DNA of 64,000 nt from contig NZ_CP021431.1 in assembly GCF_002158905.1 (NCBI RefSeq), positions 3,364,001 through 3,428,000 on the forward strand, in the 5' to 3' direction. Position numbers and translations under genes: made by a program. Below, piece after piece: positions 42,124-51,213 of this stretch. The stretch's first letter is position 1, and each line of letters opens with the position of its first letter. Source of the stretch: Yoonia vestfoldensis (lineage in GTDB: Bacteria; Pseudomonadota; Alphaproteobacteria; Rhodobacterales; Rhodobacteraceae). The notes beneath the pieces are model-generated. The model ran no database searches. It saw only the letters and a list, made by a program, of their open reading frames with translations, and was not told the origin of the DNA.

Positions 42124-43362
42124 ATGTCCGAGGCAGTCGAAGCAGAACAAGACGAAGAGGACGAAGAATGTCCAAAGTGCCCCCCCGTCGGGGCACCTGC
42201 ATGGATGGCCACCTTTGCCGATCTTGCGACATTGCTGATGGCGTTTTTCGTGCTGATCTTGTCCTTTGCCGAAATGAATGTCCCGAAGTTCAAGCAGATT
42301 TCCGGGTCTCTTAAGGATTCTTTCGGCGTGCAGCGGATCATCCCTGTCGTCGAACAGCCGATGGGCACCACCGTTCTTGAAATGAACTTCAGCCCCTCGC
42401 CTTCACCCTCTGTCTTGGATGAAGCAACGCAGGAGACGACCGAAATCCGCGAACCCGAGGTGAAACTTCCCACCGATAACCGGGATATGGATGGCGAAGA
42501 CCAGCTGTTGGAAGGCGAGGTGGAATTCGAAGGGCTGGGCGGAGAAAACGCGCAGAATATCGCTGAAAACGAAAATATGTCGGATGCCGAAAAACTGGCT
42601 GCGGCGCTGGAACAAATCGGCAGCGCGGTCAACATCGACGCCGAGATCGTCGAAGGCAAGGTTGCCATCAACATGAATGCCGAGGATGCCTCGCCGCAGG
42701 AATTGATCGCCAAGTTTCAGCGCGTCGGACAGGCGATCGAAATTGCCGGACTTGCGACAGGCAAAGCAGAACAAGAAATTCTCTTTGGCGGCTTGGACGA
42801 GACATTGAATGACCTGATTTCCATGGTCTCTGAAATTCAGCGCCAGCAACAAGAAAGCGGCGGCGCCACCTTGGACGATGCGCTGAGCCAAGTGGCCCGC
42901 GCCACCCAAATGGCGCAAGAGGCCGAGGCGCAATTGCGCGCCAATCTACAGGATGAGATCGACCAGGGGCTGGTCACGGTGGAACAGCGTGACGGCACGG
43001 TTTATGTCAATCTGGGCGCGGGGGGCGCTTTCCCGTCCGGTTCGGCTGATCTGACCGCCCAGGCCCGGGGCATCATCGACGAGCTTGCCGCCGTCACCGT
43101 CGATCCGTCCAGCAAGGTCGTTGTTTCTGGGCATACGGACAATGTGCCGATCTCATTTGGCGCGCTCTACCGGGACAATTGGGACCTGGCCGCCGCGCGT
43201 GCGGCAAGTGTTGTCCAAGAAATCGAAGCAAGTATTCCCGCACCGGGCCGCGAAATGTCGGCGATTAGCTTTGGTGAAACGAAACCAATCGCAGATAATA
43301 ACACGGCCGAGGGCCGCGAACGTAATCGCAGAATCGAACTTGAAATCGAATTTGGACAATAG
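42124..43362 (+). CDS. motB: Flagellar stator protein MotB, PomB-like
   Basis: Partner of MotA, fixed to peptidoglycan. The 412-aa protein has the ion-binding Asp at 33 in TFADLATLLMAFFVLILSF, preceded by CPKCPPVGAPAWMA as in PomB, and an OmpA-like domain with SGHTDNVPI near 345. A long acidic insert (about 90-290) between plug and anchor makes it longer than usual (about 310 aa). A hairpin follows the stop. Confidence 0.92.
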   Translation: MSEAVEAEQDEEDEECPKCPPVGAPAWMATFADLATLLMAFFVLILSFAEMNVPKFKQISGSLKDSFGVQRIIPVVEQPMGTTVLEMNFSPSPSPSVLDEATQETTEIREPEVKLPTDNRDMDGEDQLLEGEVEFEGLGGENAQNIAENENMSDAEKLAAALEQIGSAVNIDAEIVEGKVAINMNAEDASPQELIAKFQRVGQAIEIAGLATGKAEQEILFGGLDETLNDLISMVSEIQRQQQESGGATLDDALSQVARATQMAQEAEAQLRANLQDEIDQGLVTVEQRDGTVYVNLGAGGAFPSGSADLTAQARGIIDELAAVTVDPSSKVVVSGHTDNVPISFGALYRDNWDLAAARAASVVQEIEASIPAPGREMSAISFGETKPIADNNTAEGRERNRRIELEIEFGQ

Positions 43363-43363
43363 C

Positions 43364-43383
43364 GCTGCGGGGCAAGCCGCAGC
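43364..43383 (+). terminator. Hairpin after motB
   Basis: GCTGCGG pairs with CCGCAGC around six bases, directly after the motB stop. No T-run; it could act as an attenuator before the next two genes. Confidence 0.45.
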
Positions 43384-43414
43384 AGCGCCATTCATGAAGG
43401 GTAATCAAAGCGCA

Positions 43415-44170
43415 ATGTTGAACAAGCTGAAACTTGCCGGGCTTGGCGGGGGCGCATCCGGTCAGCATGCGAAATTCACCAAACGCAAGTCGGACCAGGA
43501 AGGCTGGACCGCCGGCGTCTTTCTGAAATCGCGCGCCAATGGGGACCGGATCTGGCTTCAGCGGATCATGATCGACGGCAAACGGCGCGAAATAGAGCTG
43601 GGGTCCTTCCTGACCCTGTCACTGGCCGAGGCGCGGGCTGCGGCACAAGAAAACCGCAAGACCATTGCCGAAGGCGGCGATATCTTTGCAGAACTGCGGC
43701 GCCAACACCGGCAAGATATCCGCGACCGGATCAGGCGGCTGTCGGCCAAGCTGAATGAAAACACGGCCTTGCCCGCGCAACAGCCGATCCCGCAAGACCC
43801 GGCACCTGGGCCGAGGCCTGTTGCGATTGAACAGCCCGATGCGCCCATCGCTGATGCCGCGTCAGAAGAATCCGATATCGCCAAGGTGCGCGCGCTTGGG
43901 CCGCATATCGACGCGGCGCTCTCTGTCATCCTCGAAGCTGTCCCCGCAGATGTCGATTCCAGCTATGTGTCACAGGATATGCTGGCGCTGGCCACGGCCT
44001 GCGGCATCGACATGCTGGAACAGGCCTGCCGGGTGACGCTTGAAAAAGGCGACTGCACGCTTTTGTCGATCGTCGCAATTCTGGACGAAGATGCCGCCGC
44101 CACCGATGCGGATGAAAACGCCAACCCTATCGCGCATGGCAATATACGCGGGCCCGAACACTTTCACTAA
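43415..44170 (+). CDS. Arm-type DNA-binding domain protein without a recombinase domain
   Basis: A 251-aa protein. Residues about 20-95 match the DUF4102 arm domain of integrases (GWTAGVFLKSRANGDRIWLQ, IELGSFLTLSLAEARAAAQENRKTI). A Pro-rich linker follows, and the helical C-terminus (about 170-225; SQDMLALATACGIDMLEQACRVTLEKG) resembles the IstB-contacting tail of IS21 transposases. No catalytic integrase residues exist. It lies 13 bases before an IstB-like gene, and both follow motB. Possibly a regulator or a domesticated transposition protein. Confidence 0.7.
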   Translation: MLNKLKLAGLGGGASGQHAKFTKRKSDQEGWTAGVFLKSRANGDRIWLQRIMIDGKRREIELGSFLTLSLAEARAAAQENRKTIAEGGDIFAELRRQHRQDIRDRIRRLSAKLNENTALPAQQPIPQDPAPGPRPVAIEQPDAPIADAASEESDIAKVRALGPHIDAALSVILEAVPADVDSSYVSQDMLALATACGIDMLEQACRVTLEKGDCTLLSIVAILDEDAAATDADENANPIAHGNIRGPEHFH

Positions 44171-44183
44171 AAAGGATTTCCAA

Positions 44184-44993
44184 ATGTCGACAGACGCAAC
44201 ATATCAGGCGCTCCGCGCGTTGAAACTTGACGGCATGGCGGATGTTTTTGCCGAGCTGGCGGCCCAGAACGCCAAGGCATCTTTGGACCCGACACAATGG
44301 GTCAGCCATATGGTCGCGCGCGAAAAATCGATCCGGGATGCACGGCGTCTGCAAAGCCGTTTGCGCGCTGCACGCTTGCGCCAAGCTGATGCCACGATGG
44401 ACAAGGTCGATTTCACCGCGGAACGCACCCTTGACCGCCCCGCTTTCGAGGCCTTGCGTGGCGGCGCCTGGATCGAGACGCACCGCACCGTTCTGATGTC
44501 CGGCCCCTGCGGCGTCGGCAAATCCTTTCTGGCCTGCGCCTTGGGTCACGAGGCCTGCAAACACGACAAAAGCGTCCTGTATTTCCGGATGCCCCAACTG
44601 TTTGCAGAGCTGGCAAATGCCAAACAGGCCGGGACCTATGATCGGCTGTTCAACAAGATCAAGCGCACCGATGTGCTGATCCTGGACGATTGGGGGCCAG
44701 ATCTGATGACCGCCGCGCAACGACGCGATCTGATGGAAATCGTCGATGCCCGGTATGAACGCAAATCCACCGTGATCACCAGCCAGCTGCCGTTTGAAAA
44801 ATGGTATGACATCATCGCCGACCCGACCTTGGCGGATGCCATTCTGGACCGGCTTGTTCACCAGGCCTATCGGTTTGACCTGGCTGGCGTGTCGATGCGC
44901 AAGGCACCGGTTGACGTCAAAAAGGACATCCCCAGCGCAAAACCAAGCTTTGGTCGCCTGCTCAGCAAGCCCGCGCATCCAGCAAACAGATAG
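44184..44993 (+). CDS. IstB-like AAA+ ATPase
   Basis: A 269-aa ATPase of the IstB/DnaC family. Helical N-terminal domain (ALRALKLDGMADVFAELA), Walker A GPCGVGKS near 108, Walker B VLILDDWGPD near 167, and the IstB sensor ITSQLPFEKWYDII near 200. IstB normally serves the IS21 transposase IstA, yet no istA, no inverted repeats and no target duplication are seen. The upstream arm-domain protein takes the place of IstA. Convergent with rpoN. Confidence 0.88.
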   Translation: MSTDATYQALRALKLDGMADVFAELAAQNAKASLDPTQWVSHMVAREKSIRDARRLQSRLRAARLRQADATMDKVDFTAERTLDRPAFEALRGGAWIETHRTVLMSGPCGVGKSFLACALGHEACKHDKSVLYFRMPQLFAELANAKQAGTYDRLFNKIKRTDVLILDDWGPDLMTAAQRRDLMEIVDARYERKSTVITSQLPFEKWYDIIADPTLADAILDRLVHQAYRFDLAGVSMRKAPVDVKKDIPSAKPSFGRLLSKPAHPANR

Positions 44994-45053
44994 CGCATAT
45001 CACCCGCACCACAGGCGGCGGCTGTCCGGAATCGCCGGATTGGCCGCGCCTTT

Positions 45054-46400
45054 TTACACGGCCGCGCGCAGACGGTAGGATCTGCGCCGTTGCGACGATG
45101 ACGGGATCTTGTCGAGTTTGCGATATTTGGCGATCGTCCGCCTTGCAATGTTCAGACCCTCGCATTGCAAGCTCTGCGCGATAAACTCATCGCTTAACGG
45201 CCCCGACGGATTCTCTGCCCCAATCAGATTGCGGATCTTTTCGCGCACCATACGCGCTGATACACCCTCGTCCGTGCCATCAAGTTCGATGGCCGTGCTG
45301 AAGAATGTCTTTAGCGGGAACGTCCCCTGCGGCGTTTGCATCATCAAGGATGATGTCACCCTGCTGATGGTGCTTTCATGCAGCCCGACCGCATCTGCGA
45401 CGGTCTTCAACTTCAGCGGCCGCATATGTTGCATACCATGTTCAAGAAAGGCTTTCTGAAAACGCACGATCTCGGCGGCGACCTTGATACTGGTCTCGTT
45501 TCTCTGCGCAATCGCCCGCTTCAGCCAGCGCGCATTGCCCAGCGTGTCGCGCACATAGGCTTGGTCGCTGTCATGTTTGACAAGCTTGCGCACGCGGCGG
45601 CCTTCGATCTCATCGACTTTCAGAATGGGCAAGGTCGCGCCATTCAATTCCACGAACCACGCGCCGTCAGGGCCGCGCGCGGCAAGGATATCGGGCGCGC
45701 GCGCCGCCATCATTGCATCATCCGCCAGCGCAAGACCCGGCTTGGGGTTGAAACCGCGCAAACGGCGCAACAGGCGCTTTACCTCCTCTGCCGAACATCC
45801 GATTTTCCTGCGCAATTCAACGATGGCACCGCGTTCCACCAGCTGCAGGTTTTCCACCACGATCAGCAAGGCCGCGCGATCCGGGTCATCCAAGGCAATC
45901 TGCAAGGCCAGACATTCCGCGAGGTTTCTGGCAAACAGCCCGGCAGGCTCTGCCGTTTGCAATTTGCGCAAGACGGCGTGGACCGGCTGTTCATCCAGAC
46001 CCAGATTGCTGGCCAGCACAGACAGCGGGACCGACAACCAGCCCGACGGCTCGACATGGCTGGCGATTGCATAGCCGATGGCGCGTTCAGCCTGTTCTGT
46101 CAAAATATCGTCAACCTGCGCGAAAAGCTGGGCAGCGAAACCTTGCGTTGAGGTATCGGCCAACAGGCTGATCGGATCAAAAGACGGGTCGCGCTGCGAT
46201 GCGCTGATCAGGGGCGGCGTCGCAATGCGTATTTGCGGCAGCTCGACCTCTACAAACGGATTTTCTTCGGCAATCTTTTCGACGTAGTTCGACAGCTCGA
46301 TATTATTGAAAAGCAGCAGTTTTATCGCCTGCTGAAGCTGCGGCGTAAAAACAAGCGACTGCTTTTGCGCAAGATGCGCATTGGGGGACATATACAACAT
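45054..46400 (-). CDS. rpoN: RNA polymerase sigma-54 factor, flagellar copy (RpoN2 type)
   Basis: Directs transcription from -24/-12 promoters with an AAA+ activator. The 448-aa protein has the Gln-rich activator region (QKQSLVFTPQLQQAIKLLL, residues about 12-30), the core-binding region, and the C-terminal HTH and RpoN box (ARRTIAKYRK near 428). In R. sphaeroides a second sigma-54, RpoN2, is dedicated to the fla1 flagellum; location inside a flagellar cluster suggests the same here. The 245 bases upstream hold its promoter and no gene. Confidence 0.92.
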   Translation of the reverse strand: MLYMSPNAHLAQKQSLVFTPQLQQAIKLLLFNNIELSNYVEKIAEENPFVEVELPQIRIATPPLISASQRDPSFDPISLLADTSTQGFAAQLFAQVDDILTEQAERAIGYAIASHVEPSGWLSVPLSVLASNLGLDEQPVHAVLRKLQTAEPAGLFARNLAECLALQIALDDPDRAALLIVVENLQLVERGAIVELRRKIGCSAEEVKRLLRRLRGFNPKPGLALADDAMMAARAPDILAARGPDGAWFVELNGATLPILKVDEIEGRRVRKLVKHDSDQAYVRDTLGNARWLKRAIAQRNETSIKVAAEIVRFQKAFLEHGMQHMRPLKLKTVADAVGLHESTISRVTSSLMMQTPQGTFPLKTFFSTAIELDGTDEGVSARMVREKIRNLIGAENPSGPLSDEFIAQSLQCEGLNIARRTIAKYRKLDKIPSSSQRRRSYRLRAAV

Positions 46401-46645
46401 GAGGAAACTTTTCTCTTTTTGTTAATACTAAATTAACGAAGAATAATTTCTGCGGGGACTATCTTTCAGACAGAATGAACCTCTTTCGGTCATTCTTGTC
46501 GGATTGGCCTGAAAATTGCTCTATTGGGCATATACGCGATGCGGTCAGCCTATGCGCATCGGATTTTCAGGCGATTTCTTATCGACGAAACCAAGATTTT
46601 GCATTCGCCCCGCCAGCCTGGCGCGCAATTCCATCAAATCACCCG

Positions 46646-46945
46646 TCACGATGGCCTGTCAGAATCATCAGCCCGCGTTGCCAGATATTCCGCAACGCTT
46701 TTCACGATCGCGATGATCCCGAATCCCGCCACAAAACAGATCGACAGGGTCAATGGACCCAGCCCTTGCAAGATCGCAAAAGTGCCGGGCGCGATTAACT
46801 GCAGGATGCCAACCCCAGCAGCCGCAATCAAAAACAGCCGGATCACCTGACAGCGCTGGCAGGGTTGCTTGGCTGATCGAGGCCGCCGTTGACGCGAATT
46901 CGGTGTCGATTCCGACATCTCTGAACTATCTGTCTCTGTCTTCAT
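46646..46945 (-). CDS. Two-helix membrane protein, 99 aa
   Basis: Unknown family. A basic N-terminus with CQRC near 30 is followed by two hydrophobic segments (about 37-58 and 66-85). It starts 3 bases after the stop of the PDZ-like gene, so it is the last gene of the long flagellar operon. Confidence 0.65.
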   Translation of the reverse strand: MKTETDSSEMSESTPNSRQRRPRSAKQPCQRCQVIRLFLIAAAGVGILQLIAPGTFAILQGLGPLTLSICFVAGFGIIAIVKSVAEYLATRADDSDRPS

Positions 46946-46948
46946 CGC

Positions 46949-47707
46949 TCACACAATCTCGACATCAATGGCCAGCCCGTCTGCCTTTTCCCTGCTCGTG
47001 AACTTGAATTGCAATTTGTCATTGAAATCCAACGCGACCGCCTGAGCATTATGTTCGTCACTGGCCGCAAAAACCATCCGCCGCCGCATGCCTTCTCTTT
47101 GCATCGACGAAAGCCCAAGTGGGACCTGCCTTATGCCAACATAGACACACATGAAAAAATACATCAGCAGACCCAAGAATTGATGGACCACGAATGCTGT
47201 CATAATCGCACAGGTAAAGGCCGCCAGCTGTTCCCACAAACGACGCGAAATCAGCCATAAAGGCGGGAAGATCATGGCCAGAAATGATTTGCGCATCTCG
47301 AACACATCGGCCGCATTTTCACCATCCGCCAGAATTACATAATTGCTCAGCGTTCGGATATAGGCGATGGACATCGCAGTTTTGAAATCACGAAAGGCCT
47401 GCGCCTCTTCTCCGGCCAGAATAATCGAATCCTTGGGAAAGGGTTTTGACACGAAAACAGAAAACATTTTCTGGTCGCGCACGATCGTCGCCAGAACAGG
47501 GCGTCCCGTTCTTTCAATCGCGGTCCTGACCGTGGCTTCGATAGATCCGATCTGCGACCAATGTTTGCCATTCACCGCGATCACAACATCATCGTTTTGC
47601 AGAAAATAATCCCGCTGCAAACCCGTCCCTTTGACCTTGACCAGTTTCAGCGGTCCGGGCGCTGCGACCTCGACAATTTTTTCTTCGGGCGGGCTGCTTA
47701 CAGCCAT
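46949..47707 (-). CDS. PDZ-like membrane protein of the flagellar operon
   Basis: A 252-aa protein. The N-terminal 95 residues look like a PDZ domain (GPLKLVKVKGTGLQRDYFLQNDDVVIAVNGKHWSQIG); the C-terminal part has two or three hydrophobic helices (FLAMIFPPLWLIS, MYFFMCVYVGI). The start overlaps the upstream stop as TGATG. The PDZ is predicted to be cytoplasmic because there is no signal peptide. Function unknown. Confidence 0.65.
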   Translation of the reverse strand: MAVSSPPEEKIVEVAAPGPLKLVKVKGTGLQRDYFLQNDDVVIAVNGKHWSQIGSIEATVRTAIERTGRPVLATIVRDQKMFSVFVSKPFPKDSIILAGEEAQAFRDFKTAMSIAYIRTLSNYVILADGENAADVFEMRKSFLAMIFPPLWLISRRLWEQLAAFTCAIMTAFVVHQFLGLLMYFFMCVYVGIRQVPLGLSSMQREGMRRRMVFAASDEHNAQAVALDFNDKLQFKFTSREKADGLAIDVEIV

Positions 47708-48537
47708 CACGGAAACTTAATAATATCAGGGTCTTGCCGGGCTTGCGATGGGCTGGCACCCGATGTCGATGCGCCCGCCTGCAGCCTGTTGATCCGCTGC
47801 GCGATTTCCTGAAGACGCGTTTCCATCTGTTCTTTGATCGCGACCAATTCTTCTGCGCCCGCGCTATTGCCTGCGGCATCAGCCGCCTGGGATAGATCGG
47901 TGATCATATCGGTAATCGTCTCTGATTGCGCCGTGAATGTATCACGCATCACCGTGGATACATTCATTGCCAACTCTCCGTTTAATGTCGCTATTCTGTC
48001 GCCGATGTCCTGCGCCAGCGTCTCTGACCGCATTTGCGCCGCTTCCAGCGTATCAAACGCGGCCAGCATATCATTCATCGCCGCCAATTCGGATCGCAAC
48101 GCGGAGGTATCATCCAAGGCCTGCGCCGCGACAGAAACCCTTTCGTTCAAGACGGTCAATTCATCACGCAACCGCGCCATCTGTGAATCGAGCGCGACAA
48201 TGGGAACCAATTTGTCGTCCATCGTGGACACGTTTTCAGCCAGAATGGTCAGCAATTCGGTATTGGTCGCGCTCAGCCGTTCCAAACCGGACGCCGACCT
48301 TTGCCAGATCGTCGCCATTAGCAATATCGCTAAAACCGCGACGCCGCCGCCAGCCATCAAGGCCATGCGTGACATCTTTTCCAACCGCTGCGCGGCGGTC
48401 ACCGTTTGTTCGAATTGCGCCGAGATCCGCTCGAATTCGGCGGTCACATCCATTGACGCTTCGGCCGCATCAAGAGCGATCTGAATGCTCTGATCGAGAT
48501 CCGGGCTATCGGCAGTCTTGGGGGAACGTGCGGCCAT
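47707..48537 (-). CDS. Membrane-anchored coiled-coil protein, 276 aa
   Basis: A cytoplasmic helical N-terminus (1-58), one transmembrane segment (about 60-78, MALMAGGGVAVLAILLMAT) and a long periplasmic coiled-coil (about 85-255). No HAMP or methyl-accepting motif is seen, so it is not a standard chemoreceptor. Fourth of five unknown genes after flhB counted from the PDZ side; tightly packed. Might be a structural part of the motor. Confidence 0.65.
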   Translation of the reverse strand: MAARSPKTADSPDLDQSIQIALDAAEASMDVTAEFERISAQFEQTVTAAQRLEKMSRMALMAGGGVAVLAILLMATIWQRSASGLERLSATNTELLTILAENVSTMDDKLVPIVALDSQMARLRDELTVLNERVSVAAQALDDTSALRSELAAMNDMLAAFDTLEAAQMRSETLAQDIGDRIATLNGELAMNVSTVMRDTFTAQSETITDMITDLSQAADAAGNSAGAEELVAIKEQMETRLQEIAQRINRLQAGASTSGASPSQARQDPDIIKFP

Positions 48538-48551
48538 GTTTCGGTTTCCTG

Positions 48552-48755
48552 CTACTTAGATTTGCGCACAATGGGCGCTTTAGGGGTGTAGAATGCACAT
48601 TCTGTGCCAGTTGTCTGAAGAACGACCCGCGCTGGCAATTCTTTGGATTTGAAACCAAAGCGATCGCATTTCCACGGGTTTTGCCGCTGATAGGTCACGC
48701 CTAAATACTGGCAGTCACCACAAATCATGCGCGGTGGTTTGTTGTTTGCTGTCAT
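48552..48755 (-). CDS. Small cysteine-containing protein, 67 aa
   Basis: Four cysteines (CGDC near 10, C near 27, C near 54) suggest a metal- or iron-sulfur-binding fold; the spacing CxxC...C...C is visible. No signal peptide. Its ATG overlaps the stop of the 75-aa gene as ATGA, showing translational coupling. No family recognised. Confidence 0.65.
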   Translation of the reverse strand: MTANNKPPRMICGDCQYLGVTYQRQNPWKCDRFGFKSKELPARVVLQTTGTECAFYTPKAPIVRKSK

Positions 48756-48979
48756 TTGCGAAATTGCCTGACCCAGCGCCAAAGATTATGCAGATGAAAC
48801 CGCAGCGCACCCGCCAGCGCCAGCAAACCGCACAGACCGATCATCACGGCGTAACCTGTCGCGCCCTCCTCTTGGTAAAGGCGCGCCTCGCCTACAAAGT
48901 AAACACCGGAAATAGCCAGCGCGAAAGTGCTGATCATCTCACCGCGTGTCTGGTGCTTTCGGCGCTTGAATTGGGTCAT
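48752..48979 (-). CDS. Two-helix membrane protein, 75 aa
   Basis: Two hydrophobic segments (about 14-30 and 44-62) with basic ends. The start overlaps the flhB stop as ATGA. No family recognised. The coupling to flhB suggests a role near the export gate. Confidence 0.65.
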   Translation of the reverse strand: MTQFKRRKHQTRGEMISTFALAISGVYFVGEARLYQEEGATGYAVMIGLCGLLALAGALRFHLHNLWRWVRQFRK

Positions 48980-50127
48980 GACAGCGACTTTCCATTTGAA
49001 TCAAACAGCATATCGTCGGGTAATTCGACATCCGGCGCGTCGACCTGCTCGCCCTTGTTCAGTTGGTAGATGAAAGCCAGCACAGCCGCGACCGCCGTAT
49101 AGAGCGGCGGCGGAATCTCATCTCCGATCTTGCCTGCAAAGAACAAGGCGCGGGCCAGTAATTCGTTGGAAAAGACCGTGACGCCCGCGTCTTTGCCAAG
49201 GCGGATAATCTCTTGCGCCTGATGGCCGCGCCCCATTGCCAGAATTGTCGGCGCGCCACTGGTCCCAATCTCGTATTTCAAGGCGACAGCAAAATGGATC
49301 GGGTTGGTAATAATCGCGGTTGCGCTTGGCACTTGGTCCATGGCTTCGCGCCGCTGTTTCGCCCGCGCACCCGCAGTCATTTGAAGGCGACGGATCTTGG
49401 CTTTGACTTCTGGGGAGCCTTCCGTTTGCTTGCTTTCATCCTTCAATTCCTGAAGCGTCATTTTGAGTTTCTTGTTGTGATCATATTGTTGATAAACGAC
49501 GTCGAACATCGCGATAATAGCAAGAACCAGAAGAAAGACGATGATCAGCAAAACAAAGACATCACCCAGACGGGACATACCACCAAACAGATGCGTCGCC
49601 TGCGACGTCAGCAATTTGTCGACTTCGCTGGTGAATACAAAAATGGCTGCGCCGATCAGCGACGCAACTTTGCCCACGGCTTTGAGCATTTCGACCAGGG
49701 CTTTGACCGAAAACATGCGCTTCAACCCGGCTGTTGGGTCGATACGATTGGGCTTGAAGGCCAATGCCGAAGTGGACCAGTTGATGCTGCCGGACATTGT
49801 CATTTGCGTCAGCACGATAATCACCAGCAAAGGCAGTGCGAAAATGACCGATTTCCAGAATATGAATGTGAAAGACGCACCCATATTGCGGTAGATTTCG
49901 TCTTGCAGCCCGTTTTCGCCAGAAAAGCGCAGCAGGGACGACCATTCCAGCAAGATCGTCGCGAAAAACGGCGACAGCCCAAAGTACAGCAGGAAACCAG
50001 CCAGTAATGTGCTGAGAACAAACAATTCCTTAGAGCTGGCGACCTGTCCATCTTCCTTGGCTTTTTCCAGCCGTTTCTGGGTTGGTTCTTCGGTCTTTTC
50101 TTGACCGTCGCTTTCAGGATCAGCCAA
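48976..50127 (-). CDS. flhB: Flagellar export switch protein FlhB
   Basis: Export-apparatus protein that changes substrate class from hook to filament after self-cleavage. The 383-aa protein has four transmembrane helices (about 35-210) and a cytosolic domain. The cleavage motif NPTH is NPIH here (residues 275-278): the Thr is Ile, with Asn-Pro kept. Overlaps fliR by 8 bases. Confidence 0.95.
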   Translation of the reverse strand: MADPESDGQEKTEEPTQKRLEKAKEDGQVASSKELFVLSTLLAGFLLYFGLSPFFATILLEWSSLLRFSGENGLQDEIYRNMGASFTFIFWKSVIFALPLLVIIVLTQMTMSGSINWSTSALAFKPNRIDPTAGLKRMFSVKALVEMLKAVGKVASLIGAAIFVFTSEVDKLLTSQATHLFGGMSRLGDVFVLLIIVFLLVLAIIAMFDVVYQQYDHNKKLKMTLQELKDESKQTEGSPEVKAKIRRLQMTAGARAKQRREAMDQVPSATAIITNPIHFAVALKYEIGTSGAPTILAMGRGHQAQEIIRLGKDAGVTVFSNELLARALFFAGKIGDEIPPPLYTAVAAVLAFIYQLNKGEQVDAPDVELPDDMLFDSNGKSLS

Positions 50128-50947
50128 CTTCTGCCTCCGCGATGGTGTCTTCGATGAATTCGAGAATAAATTCGACCAGCTCGGCTATGCCGTTGGCAAA
50201 TGGCGTGGTCGAAACATAAAGCGCCACAAAGCATGTCAGGATCGTCAGCGGAAACCCAAATGAAAACAAATTCAACTGCGGCGCGGACCGCGTCACAACA
50301 CCCACCGTGATATTCGCCAAAAGCAGGATCGAAACGACAGGCAGCATCAGTTGCGACGCAATCGTAAACATATGGCCCGCAGCGGCCAATCCTCCGCTGA
50401 CAAAGGCGCTAAATTGGAACGGCTGACCGAGTGGCAGTATTTCGTAACTCATCCTGATCAATGCAATCATATGCAGATGCCCATTCAACGAAAGAAATGC
50501 GGCAATAGCGAAAAGATTGAGAAACTGGCTGACCACCGGCGTCTGTCCGCCAGAGTTCGGGTCCATCTGCGCGGCAAAGCCAAGTCCCGCAGAGGCGGCG
50601 ATTTTCTCGCCTGTCAGGGCAACGGCAGAAAAGACAATCGTGAATGCCAGACCCAGCGACAGACCAATTGCGATCTCGATCAACGCGATTTCGATCATGG
50701 CCAGAAACGGTAAATTGGTCGGATCTGGTACCTCGATCATACCATAAAAGCCAAGGGCCATCACGACGCTGACAATCACCCTGACTTGCACGGGGATGGC
50801 CGCAGCGCCGAAAAAAGGTGCGGAAAGGAAAAACGCGCTCAGGCGCAGCGTATGCAAAAAGAAAACCAGCATAAAGTCGATCAGGAACTGAAGCTCGACC
50901 CCGCCCAGCCCCAGAACGTCGTCAAGCGTGGGGACCTGACCTATCAT
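50120..50947 (-). CDS. fliR: Flagellar export protein FliR
   Basis: Core channel subunit with FliP and FliQ. 275 aa with six hydrophobic helices, starting FLIDFMLVFFLHTLRLSAFFLSAPFFG and containing AQMDPNSGGQTPVVSQFLNLF near 145. Its start overlaps the fliQ stop as ATGA. Confidence 0.93.
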   Translation of the reverse strand: MIGQVPTLDDVLGLGGVELQFLIDFMLVFFLHTLRLSAFFLSAPFFGAAAIPVQVRVIVSVVMALGFYGMIEVPDPTNLPFLAMIEIALIEIAIGLSLGLAFTIVFSAVALTGEKIAASAGLGFAAQMDPNSGGQTPVVSQFLNLFAIAAFLSLNGHLHMIALIRMSYEILPLGQPFQFSAFVSGGLAAAGHMFTIASQLMLPVVSILLLANITVGVVTRSAPQLNLFSFGFPLTILTCFVALYVSTTPFANGIAELVEFILEFIEDTIAEAEVG

Positions 50948-51210
50948 TTCAACAAACGGATTTGTTCGAAAATAGATGCAAAGTAATCTGTCATCTCTTG
51001 CATCATGAATGACGACAAAGCCGCCATCGCCGCCAAAACAATGACCAGCTTTGGCACAAAACTTAACGTCATTTCATTGATGCTGGTGGCCGCTTGCAGA
51101 ATACCGATGACAAGCCCGACCGCCAGCGCGACACCAAGAATGGGGCCAGAGGCGATAATGATCTGCCAAAAGGCGGCTCTTAGACTTTCTATGTTGCTGT
51201 CAAACTCCAT
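50944..51210 (-). CDS. fliQ: Flagellar export protein FliQ
   Basis: An 88-aa protein with two transmembrane helices and the conserved GLVIGILQAATSINEMTLSFVPK at 35-57. Forms the FliP5Q4R1 channel. It starts 3 bases after the fliP stop. Confidence 0.95.
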   Translation of the reverse strand: MEFDSNIESLRAAFWQIIIASGPILGVALAVGLVIGILQAATSINEMTLSFVPKLVIVLAAMAALSSFMMQEMTDYFASIFEQIRLLK

Positions 51211-51213
51211 CGG

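Noticed and set aside
43415..44993. Complete IS21 insertion sequence
   Set aside because: No istA with a DDE domain, no terminal inverted repeats and no target duplication were seen around the istB-like gene.
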